NCBI GenBank assembly: GCA_902783735.1
Contig: CACZSE010000030.1
Coordinates: forward strand, 1-7,024
DNA length: 7,024 nucleotides
From: an uncultured Lachnospiraceae bacterium
Lineage (GTDB): Bacteria; Bacillota; Clostridia; Lachnospirales; Lachnospiraceae
Direction: 5' to 3'
The position numbers and the translations under genes were made by a program. Position 1 is the stretch's first letter. Each line of letters opens with the position of its first letter. The notes under the pieces were generated by a model that worked only from the letters and a program-made list of their open reading frames with translations, did no database searches and was not told the origin of the DNA. This document shows, one piece after another, positions 1-5,306 of the stretch.

Positions 1-156
1 TATGCAGGTGCTATGCAGCGAAGCTTCTATATCGGTGAAAATATTACCGAAGAGGAGATCAAGGCGGTATTTAAACACGGAGTATTAACACTTAATATTC
101 CTAAGAAGGATAAGCCAAAGGTTCCCGAAAAGAAACAGATACTCATCGAAGGATGA
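1..156 (+). CDS. Hsp20-type small heat shock protein, C-terminal fragment
   Basis: The reading frame is open from the left edge and ends at TGA 154-156, giving the last 51 residues of a protein whose start is outside the window. The fragment carries the end of an alpha-crystallin domain. An R-S-F-Y strand is followed by an acidic I-T-E-E-E-I-K-A stretch, then H-G-V-L-T-L-N-I-P-K, which matches the family's closing G-V-L-x-L-x-x-P signature. A lysine-rich tail ends in Q-I-L-I-E-G, the I-x-I motif by which Hsp20 proteins dock onto neighbouring dimers. Family members are ATP-independent holdases that bind unfolding proteins in the cytoplasm as large oligomers. A strong terminator follows directly, so this gene ends its transcript. 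Promoter and heat-shock control elements, if any, lie outside. The family call is firm; the particular paralogue cannot be told. Confidence 0.88.
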   Translation, partial: YAGAMQRSFYIGENITEEEIKAVFKHGVLTLNIPKKDKPKVPEKKQILIEG

Positions 157-164
157 TAAACAAT

Positions 165-200
165 AAAATGGCGTGACTTCGGTCACGCCATTTTTATTTT
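165..200 (+). terminator. Intrinsic terminator after the Hsp20 gene
   Basis: A perfect 13-bp stem (165-177 with 182-194) is closed by a C-G pair around a TTCG loop (178-181), the exceptionally stable C(UUCG)G tetraloop. A T-rich run follows (191-200, broken by one A). It starts 9 bases after the Hsp20 stop codon. The A-rich bases flanking the stem on the left could let it work on the minus strand as well, but no minus-strand gene is seen to need it. Confidence 0.93.
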
Positions 201-247
201 GGTTCATTATAGCGCTGTATTTTAATTGAGTTGTTGCTATGTTACAA

Positions 248-291
248 TTGCAGTGGGGTTTAAAACTTCGCAGATAATCTGTATTCAAGGG
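248..291 (+). promoter_or_regulatory. Possible promoter and ribosome binding site for the Pr6Pr-like gene
   Basis: The 100-base gap between the Hsp20 terminator and the next start codon must hold the promoter of the following operon. The best match I can see is TTGCAG (248-253) with GATAAT (273-278). The 19-base spacing is longer than ideal, and the start site would lie very near the coding region. TACAAT (243-248) is another -10-like hexamer without a good partner. The ribosome binding site AAGGG (287-291) lies 9 bases before ATG 301. The ribosome binding site is credible; the promoter is tentative. Confidence 0.3.
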
Positions 292-300
292 TAAATATTA

Positions 301-945
301 ATGACAGATAAAGAAAATAAAGAGATACTTTCCGTGATCTTTAATATACTGATCGTTTTACTGGTCATTGTCGGAACGATCGCGATGCTTACAAACAAGG
401 ATACCACGACAGGACTTACCGCATCGGGATTTCAGAATCTTAAGTTTTTTACGGTTCTGTCAAATGAATTTTGCGCAATAGTGGCAGTCCTTTTTTTGAT
501 ATGCAGGGAAAAAATAAAAAAGAATACGTTAATGTTGTTAAAACTCATGGCAGCCGCAGCTACCGGAGTTACGTTTCTTATCATAGCAGCATTTCTACAA
601 CCGCTTTATCCGGATATGAACCTGTACAGGGCGGGAAATCTGTATTTTCATCTTATTGTTCCGTTGGTGGCAATGACGGAATTCATATTCATCGGTACAG
701 ATGAAAAGCTGCCGTTTTATTATACTTTTATTTCTGCTATCCCCGCGTTTTTATATGGAAGCGGATATATAATAAACATACTTATAAACGGCAAGGGAGA
801 GTGGCCCGATACAAACGACTGGTACGGCTTTTTAAACTGGGGGTGGCCGGTAGGCATAGCTATATTCCTTTTTGTGATCGTACTGGATTGGGCAGTTGCG
901 TGCCTGCTTCGTTTTTTAAATAAATTGGTTGGAAGAAAGAGATAA
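301..945 (+). CDS. Six-helix Pr6Pr / AIG1-like integral membrane protein
   Basis: This is a 214-residue polytopic membrane protein with a short charged cytoplasmic N-terminus. Six hydrophobic helices lie near residues 9-31, 46-67, 77-101, 112-132, 138-162 and 180-206, followed by a basic tail (K-L-V-G-R-K-R). The second helix opens with L-K-F-F-T-V-L-S-N, and the fourth contains L-Y-F-H-L-I-V-P. Both blocks are typical of bacterial Pr6Pr proteins, which resemble eukaryotic FAR-17a/AIG1. AIG1 and ADTRP are membrane threonine hydrolases of fatty-acid esters that need a conserved Thr and His; T51 and H117 sit in comparable places here. A hydrolase role is therefore possible but is only inference, since the bacterial family has no settled function. 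The corA-like gene begins 24 bases downstream, so the two are probably cotranscribed. The start is supported by AAGGG 9 bases upstream. Confidence 0.75.
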   Translation: MTDKENKEILSVIFNILIVLLVIVGTIAMLTNKDTTTGLTASGFQNLKFFTVLSNEFCAIVAVLFLICREKIKKNTLMLLKLMAAAATGVTFLIIAAFLQPLYPDMNLYRAGNLYFHLIVPLVAMTEFIFIGTDEKLPFYYTFISAIPAFLYGSGYIINILINGKGEWPDTNDWYGFLNWGWPVGIAIFLFVIVLDWAVACLLRFLNKLVGRKR

Positions 946-969
946 AAAAGCATTTGGGAGGTACGAAAG

Positions 970-1884
970 ATGTATTTTCTGATCAGGGGAGTACTTGAAG
1001 AAGTTAAGGAAAACAAGTTAAAGCAAGCTAAGGAGCAGTATGTTGCGATCCTTTCAACTGAAGAATGGAAAAATAAAAAAGAGATCTTCGATATGGGAAT
1101 GGATATCGAACCTGACATGAGTGAGATATTTACAACTATGGTTGAAGTAAACTATGATTCTCTGACAGGTACATTTTCGATACCGGACAGAACAGATCTT
1201 TCCAAAGAGAGCACCTTTGCATTTGCTCTGGATGAAAAAGGAGTTGTTTTTATTGATGATACGGGCGAGGCAGAGAAGATAGTCAGAAACATACAAAAAA
1301 CCAGAAAATGGCGGTTCCCGTGCCTTGAGCGTTTCCTGTACGATTTTCTCGACCAGATCATCAAGGACGATCTGCGGCTCATGGAAAAATATGAGCGGGA
1401 GCTGGATGCAATGGAACAGACTATAGTGAATGAAGATGAAGGCTTTGAAGCAGGACGTGTCAATGAGATACGAGGCGACATCCGTGACCTGCTCATACAC
1501 TATGAACAGCTGACAGACCTTGGTCAGGAGTTTGAGGAAAATGAAAACAACTTTTTCACGGCCGAAAACCTTCGATATTTCAGGCTTTTCTTAAACAGAA
1601 TTGCAAGGCTGCAGGATCGGTCAACCTCTCTTCGCGATTACACGATGCAGATCAGGGATATGCACAAATCCCAGCTTGATGTTAAGCAAAACCGTATAAT
1701 GACAGTCCTTACGGTAGTAACTACGATCTTTATGCCGCTTACGCTGATCGTGGGCTGGTACGGAATGAACTTTAAATATATGCCTGAACTTGAATACAAA
1801 TGGAGTTACCCGCTTGTTTTCGCAGTAAGCATAGCTGTTGCATTGGGAAGTCTGCTTTTCTTTAAGAGAAAGAAGTGGCTGTGA
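970..1884 (+). CDS. corA: CorA-family divalent cation (Mg2+/Co2+) transporter
   Basis: This 304-residue CorA-type channel passively admits Mg2+ (also Co2+ or Ni2+) as a membrane pentamer. A soluble N-terminal part (to about 120) leads into long charged helices (about 125-240). Two C-terminal membrane helices follow (about 245-263 and 280-298), joined by the Y-G-M-N signature (GMN at 265-267) and the M-P-E-L loop that holds hydrated metal. From N241 onward the pore helix matches my memory of Thermotoga maritima CorA closely, including counterparts of its pore-lining Asn, Leu and Met (N241, L247, M255). The C-terminus is the usual basic K-R-K-K-W-L. At 304 residues it is shorter than the roughly 350 of T. 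maritima CorA, the loss being in the N-terminal alpha/beta domain. GGGAGG (956-961) lies 8 bases before the ATG. It is probably in an operon with the preceding membrane protein. Exact ion preference cannot be read from sequence. Confidence 0.9.
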   Translation: MYFLIRGVLEEVKENKLKQAKEQYVAILSTEEWKNKKEIFDMGMDIEPDMSEIFTTMVEVNYDSLTGTFSIPDRTDLSKESTFAFALDEKGVVFIDDTGEAEKIVRNIQKTRKWRFPCLERFLYDFLDQIIKDDLRLMEKYERELDAMEQTIVNEDEGFEAGRVNEIRGDIRDLLIHYEQLTDLGQEFEENENNFFTAENLRYFRLFLNRIARLQDRSTSLRDYTMQIRDMHKSQLDVKQNRIMTVLTVVTTIFMPLTLIVGWYGMNFKYMPELEYKWSYPLVFAVSIAVALGSLLFFKRKKWL

Positions 1885-1933
1885 GCAGATGACTCTTTCT
1901 TAAAATATGCTGAAGTTTCAGTATTATGATAAT

Positions 1934-1950
1934 GTCGAAACGACTTTTTT
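1934..1950 (+). terminator. Weak terminator-like hairpin after corA
   Basis: GTCG (1934-1937) and CGAC (1941-1944) form a short four-pair stem with an AAA loop, followed at once by six T residues (1945-1950). It lies 50 bases after the corA stop. The stem is short for an intrinsic terminator, so the call is uncertain. If it works, it ends the membrane protein-corA transcript and argues against translation from ATG 1907. Confidence 0.3.
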
Positions 1951-1954
1951 GTTG

Positions 1955-1987
1955 TATACTGTTATCACAGGGGGATCAAAAGAGAGG
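1955..1987 (+). promoter_or_regulatory. Ribosome binding site (and possible -10) that decide the GGDEF start
   Basis: AGAGAGG (1981-1987) lies 9 bases before TTG 1997, which is in frame with the GGDEF protein. The in-frame ATG at 1907 has no purine-rich site upstream; the bases before it are T- and A-rich. A good -10 hexamer, TATACT (1955-1960), lies between the two starts, placing a likely transcription start downstream of 1907. I could not find a convincing -35 partner, so the promoter part is weaker than the ribosome binding site. Confidence 0.5.
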
Positions 1988-1996
1988 CAATACATA

Positions 1997-3079
1997 TTGA
2001 AGAATAAAAATGTGTTAGAAAATGCCATACATTTTATTGTTCATAACAGCTTCATGTTCACAGTGGCTATTATGGGCCTTGTTCACGCTGTTCTGTTATC
2101 TGTTATGTTATATGCGCATGTACAGCCTCTCGTATATTTCAATATCTTAAGCGTTACGATATATCTGTTCTGTGTACTTTTATGTAAGGCGGGACAGTTT
2201 TTTCCGGTTTATCTGAGTATCTTTTTGGAAGTGAGCATATACGCGTTTACATCTGTCTATTATCTCGGGTGGGAAAGCGGATCGTTTTGTTTCCTTTTTT
2301 CAATAGTACCCATCATGCTTTATTTCGGCTTTTTTCTGTTTAAAGGTGCGAAAAGATGGATCATGGTCATAGTCATGATACTGATCTTTTCGGAATTTAC
2401 ATTCCTGTATATTTTTTATAAGGGGTCGAAGGTTGTATATAAGTTAGAGCCCTCAATATACACCATCCTGTTACTGTTTTCCGCATTTGTAATGTTTTTC
2501 TCGATAATCTTTTATAATGTACTCTATGTTTCATCCAGTGAGTCTGAAGTTAACACGCTTGAACAGAAAAATGAGCAGCTCAGCGTGGATGCGAAGGAAG
2601 ATGCGCTCACCAGTCTTTTAAACAGGCGCGGATTCATTCCTCTGGTCGGAAATCTTATGCGGGAAAAGAGGAACTTTTGCGTAGCCTTTTGCGATCTGGA
2701 CAATTTCAAGCGGGTAAACGATTCTTACGGTCACGATGGCGGTGATGAAGTATTGAGACATGTTTCACGAATGCTTCAAAAGGAAATGAGCGGATGTGAG
2801 ATATGCAGGTGGGGTGGTGAAGAATTTATCATCCTTATGAGAGATTATGATTTTGCCGTTGCAAAAAAGAAAATGGAATATATAAGAAAACATGTAGAAT
2901 CAAATCCTACTATCTTTTACAATAAGCGCATACCTTCGACACTTACCATCGGTCTCGAGGAATATACCGATAAATATTCGGAACCCGAGGAGATCATAAA
3001 GGTTGCAGATGAGCGCATGTATTACGGAAAACAACACGGTAAGAATATTGTTGTCTGGGAGGACGGTGAGACATCTTAA
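1997..3079 (+). CDS. Membrane-anchored diguanylate cyclase (GGDEF domain)
   Basis: This enzyme should join two GTP into the second messenger c-di-GMP. From TTG 1997 it has 360 residues (ATG 1907 would add 30). About six membrane helices fill residues 12-178, with little loop between them, forming an uncharacterised sensor module. A short coiled linker (S-E-V-N-T-L-E-Q-K-N) leads to the GGDEF domain at about 200-355. Visible motifs, numbered from TTG, are D-A-L-T-S-L-L-N-R-R-G-F (202-213), the metal and substrate segment D-L-D-N-F-K-R-V-N-D (233-242), Y-G-H-D-G-G-D (244-250) and the active-site G-G-E-E-F (273-277). All catalytic residues look intact, so it should be active. The inhibitory RxxD site, expected six residues before the signature, reads M-S-G-C. 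The later start is preferred because of its ribosome binding site and because the extra N-terminus looks unlike protein. What it senses is unknown. Confidence 0.85.
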   Translation: MKNKNVLENAIHFIVHNSFMFTVAIMGLVHAVLLSVMLYAHVQPLVYFNILSVTIYLFCVLLCKAGQFFPVYLSIFLEVSIYAFTSVYYLGWESGSFCFLFSIVPIMLYFGFFLFKGAKRWIMVIVMILIFSEFTFLYIFYKGSKVVYKLEPSIYTILLLFSAFVMFFSIIFYNVLYVSSSESEVNTLEQKNEQLSVDAKEDALTSLLNRRGFIPLVGNLMREKRNFCVAFCDLDNFKRVNDSYGHDGGDEVLRHVSRMLQKEMSGCEICRWGGEEFIILMRDYDFAVAKKKMEYIRKHVESNPTIFYNKRIPSTLTIGLEEYTDKYSEPEEIIKVADERMYYGKQHGKNIVVWEDGETS

Positions 3080-3104
3080 TCCTTTACCGTCTGACCATTC
3101 TTTT
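3062..3104 (+). terminator. Possible terminator overlapping the GGDEF stop codon
   Basis: GACGGTGA (3062-3069) can pair with TTACCGTC (3084-3091), leaving a 14-base loop that contains the TAA stop. A loosely T-rich stretch (3099-3104) follows after eight bases. The stem is acceptable but the loop is large and the T tract poor, so this is only a candidate for the end of the GGDEF transcript. Confidence 0.25.
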
Positions 3105-3213
3105 CTGTTAAGTGCCGGCAGGGTGATGTCATCAAATTGAGGTGCATTGCCCGCATTTTCATTCACATCTTTTTAACATTGTCGATCATTTCATCCATCA
3201 AAGCATTTTTATA
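3085..3213 (-). pseudogene. Relic of a SpoIIE/PP2C-type phosphatase C-terminus
   Basis: Read on the minus strand, the gap between the GGDEF and radical SAM genes contains a decayed protein end. From 3213 to 3170 one frame gives Y-K-N-A-L-M-D-E-M-I-D-N-V-K-K. After a run of five A (minus strand, 3174-3170) the next frame continues D-V-N-E-N-A-G-N-A-P-Q-F-D-D-I-T-L-P-A-L (3169 to about 3110). Joined by one extra base, this matches the last part of SpoIIE-type PP2C phosphatases: a helix ending V-K-x-x-V-x-x-F, then A-P-Q-F-D-D-I-T-x-L-x-L with the metal-binding Asp pair. In each single frame the piece is broken, and the rest of the phosphatase is absent because the opposite-strand radical SAM gene begins at 3233. 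Such proteins dephosphorylate anti-sigma-factor antagonists. The motif is distinctive; the relic interpretation is inference, and the exact borders are uncertain. Confidence 0.6.
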
Positions 3214-3232
3214 TGTATAAAAGGAAACAGCA

Positions 3233-4114
3233 ATGAAGATAATGACAGTCTCCGAAATGTTAAAGAAAAATTACGGTGAAAAAGTATATCGATTATCACT
3301 TTCATCGGGTTGCACCTGTCCTAACAGAGATGGGACAAAAGGGTTTGGAGGATGCATTTTTTGTTCTGAAGGCGGATCGGGAGAATTTGGTTCCGAGCCG
3401 ATAGATCTTGACCTTCAGATAATGGAAGCAAAAAAACTCATAAGTAAAAAGACCGATGCAAAAAAGTTTATTGCCTATTTTCAGTCTTATACAAATACCT
3501 ATGGTGATCCTCATCGTTTAAAAGAATTGTATATGCGTGCGATATCGCGTGAAGAAATAGTGATACTCGATATCGGTACCAGACCGGATTGTCTTGGAGA
3601 TGATATGCTCGACATGCTGAAAGAACTGAACAGTATAAAACCGGTCTGGGTTGAACTGGGGTTACAGACAGCAAATGATATAACCGCAGGGAGAATAAAC
3701 AGAGGGTATCCTCTGAGCGTATTTGACCGCACCTATAAAGCTTTAAAAGAGATAGATATAGACGTGATCGCACATGTGATACTGGGGCTTCCGGGAGAAA
3801 CAAAAGAAGACATGTTAAACACTGTCCGTCACCTTGCAAACCTTGATCCGGTTCTGGACGGTATAAAGATACACATGCTGCAGATATTGAAGAATACAGC
3901 GCTCGCAAAAGAATATAAAGAAGATCCGTTTGAGATAATGACTCTGGAGGAGTACGGAACTCTTTTGATCGAATGCTTAAAGATATTGGATCATAATACC
4001 GTTATACACAGAATGACGGGTGACGGTCCCAAGAATCTTCTGATAGAACCAAAGTGGTGTGCTGATAAAAAGAATGTACTCAATACTCTTAACAGGATGA
4101 TCTTGATGGCATAA
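3233..4114 (+). CDS. ytqA: Radical SAM protein, TIGR01212 family (YtqA/MnmL, YhcC)
   Basis: This 293-residue radical SAM enzyme uses a [4Fe-4S] cluster to cleave S-adenosylmethionine. The N-terminus has the family's unusual cluster motif: G-C-T-C-P-N-R-D-G-T at 26-35, then G-G-C-I-F-C at 39-44. The likely ligands are C29, C41 and C44, spaced wider than the classic CX3CX2C. Further marks are F-Q-S-Y-T-N-T-Y (83-90), I-G-T-R-P-D-C (114-120), W-V-E-L-G-L-Q-T (139-146) and H-V-I-L-G-L-P-G-E-T (181-190), all typical of TIGR01212. To my knowledge Bacillus YtqA (MnmL) works with the methyltransferase YtqB (MnmM) to make mnm5s2U at the tRNA wobble position; E. coli YhcC belongs to the same family. 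No ytqB lies next to it here. AAGGA (3221-3225) lies 7 bases before the ATG. sbcD follows 37 bases downstream, so they probably share a transcript. Family firm, substrate inferred. Confidence 0.88.
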   Translation: MKIMTVSEMLKKNYGEKVYRLSLSSGCTCPNRDGTKGFGGCIFCSEGGSGEFGSEPIDLDLQIMEAKKLISKKTDAKKFIAYFQSYTNTYGDPHRLKELYMRAISREEIVILDIGTRPDCLGDDMLDMLKELNSIKPVWVELGLQTANDITAGRINRGYPLSVFDRTYKALKEIDIDVIAHVILGLPGETKEDMLNTVRHLANLDPVLDGIKIHMLQILKNTALAKEYKEDPFEIMTLEEYGTLLIECLKILDHNTVIHRMTGDGPKNLLIEPKWCADKKNVLNTLNRMILMA

Positions 4115-4140
4115 TAACACTGTACTAAAAACATGATCAA

Positions 4141-4146
4141 AGGAGG
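4141..4146 (+). promoter_or_regulatory. Consensus ribosome binding site of sbcD
   Basis: AGGAGG is complementary to the 16S rRNA 3' end and sits 5 bases before ATG 4152. It is the strongest such site in the window and fixes the sbcD start. The 37-base gap after the radical SAM gene shows no hairpin, which favours read-through transcription. Confidence 0.85.
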
Positions 4147-4151
4147 AAAAC

Positions 4152-5306
4152 ATGAAGTTTTTACATTTGGGGGATCTTCATCTTGGAAAGACTCTGGGGG
4201 ATTTTGATCTTATCCCGGATCAGAAATACATTTTGGAAAGCATACTTGAGATCATAAAAAAGGAGTCGGCAGATGCTGTGCTCATAGCAGGAGATGTCTA
4301 TGACAGATCGGTACCGAGTGAGGCCGCTACCGAGCTTCTGGATGATTTTTTGAGCAGTCTTGCATCAAATAAGATCAAAACATATATGATAAGCGGAAAT
4401 CATGACTCCGACGACAGACTGAATTTCGGCAGCAGGCTTTTTGAAAGCAATGATATATTTATATCCTCCAAATTCGACGGCCATATGCACAAATATGTCT
4501 GTGAAGGAAACGGTGAAAAGGTCAATGTCTTTCTTTTGCCGTTTGTAAAGGCTTCGCAGGTAAAGCATTTCTATGAAGATGAAAAAATAGAAACTTACGA
4601 TGATGCTGTCAGAGCTATAATAAAGCACACAGACATTGATGAAAAAGAATGTAACATCCTTGTGGCTCATCAGTTTGTGGCCGGGAAAAGCGAGGATCCG
4701 CACCTGGCCGGTTCCGAAGGTGTAGGAACACAGAGTGTGGGACTTGTCGAGAAGATCGGTTATGACTGCTTCGATATCTTTGATTATGTTGCTCTCGGTC
4801 ACATACATTCACCGCAGAAAATATACAGAGAGACGATAAGGTATTCCGGCTCACCTTTAAAATACTCGTTGAGCGAAGTGAACGATGACAAATCGGTCCC
4901 TGTCATAACCGTTATGAATAAAGAGGTCGAAGTTAAGAAGGTCCCTTTAAGACCGAAGCGTGATCTGAGACATATAAAAGGAAAGATGGAAGTTCTGCTG
5001 GATAAGAAAAATATATCCGATACTGATGATCTTATATATGCAACGCTGACGGATGAGGAGACCATAAGCGATGTGATGGGCATATTCCAACAGGTTTATC
5101 CAAATACCGTAAAGATCGATTACGACAATTCGCATTCAAGACAGGTTGAACAGGTCGATATTTCCGACATTGCCGGAAATAAATCATTCTCAGAACTTAT
5201 AAGTGAGTTTTACAGACTTATGTATGGGTGTGAGATCAGTGAAGAAGAACTTGCTATCATGAAGACAGCTGCAAGGGAGGTGGGCATAGCAGATGAAACC
5301 GATTAA
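4152..5306 (+). CDS. sbcD: SbcD, nuclease subunit of the SbcCD (Mre11-Rad50-like) complex
   Basis: SbcD is the Mn2+-dependent phosphoesterase half of SbcCD, which opens DNA hairpins and trims protein-blocked or double-strand ends in repair and replication. The 384-residue length is typical. All metallophosphatase motifs are present in order: G-D-L-H-L-G (7-12, with D8 and H10), G-D-V-Y-D-R (47-52, D48), S-G-N-H-D-S (81-86, N83 and H84), V-A-H-Q-F (171-175, H173) and G-H-I-H-S (216-220, H217 and H219). Y-S-G-S-P-L-K-Y-S (231-239), which follows the core in SbcD proteins, is also intact. The C-terminal region (about 275-384) should form the capping domain and the helices that bind SbcC. The gene overlaps sbcC by 14 bases, suggesting translational coupling and balanced subunit amounts. 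No motif is missing, so an active nuclease is expected. Confidence 0.95.
   Translation: MKFLHLGDLHLGKTLGDFDLIPDQKYILESILEIIKKESADAVLIAGDVYDRSVPSEAATELLDDFLSSLASNKIKTYMISGNHDSDDRLNFGSRLFESNDIFISSKFDGHMHKYVCEGNGEKVNVFLLPFVKASQVKHFYEDEKIETYDDAVRAIIKHTDIDEKECNILVAHQFVAGKSEDPHLAGSEGVGTQSVGLVEKIGYDCFDIFDYVALGHIHSPQKIYRETIRYSGSPLKYSLSEVNDDKSVPVITVMNKEVEVKKVPLRPKRDLRHIKGKMEVLLDKKNISDTDDLIYATLTDEETISDVMGIFQQVYPNTVKIDYDNSHSRQVEQVDISDIAGNKSFSELISEFYRLMYGCEISEEELAIMKTAAREVGIADETD

Noticed and set aside
85..288. Minus-strand 67-codon open frame across the Hsp20 end and terminator
   Set aside because: It runs through the Hsp20 coding end and the terminator hairpin, has no ribosome binding site I can see and no recognisable motif.
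720..1500. Minus-strand open frames opposite the Pr6Pr-like and corA genes
   Set aside because: They are antisense to two well-supported genes, lack recognisable domains and have no upstream signals.
1885..1996. A possible c-di-GMP riboswitch ahead of the GGDEF gene
   Set aside because: The leader is only about 110 bases and shows just a tiny hairpin; no GEMM-like conserved core was seen.
2900..3166. Minus-strand 88-codon open frame starting at GTG 3166
   Set aside because: It is not an intact gene. Only its first part resembles protein (the SpoIIE-like tail); the rest is antisense to the GGDEF gene. Treated as part of a relic instead.
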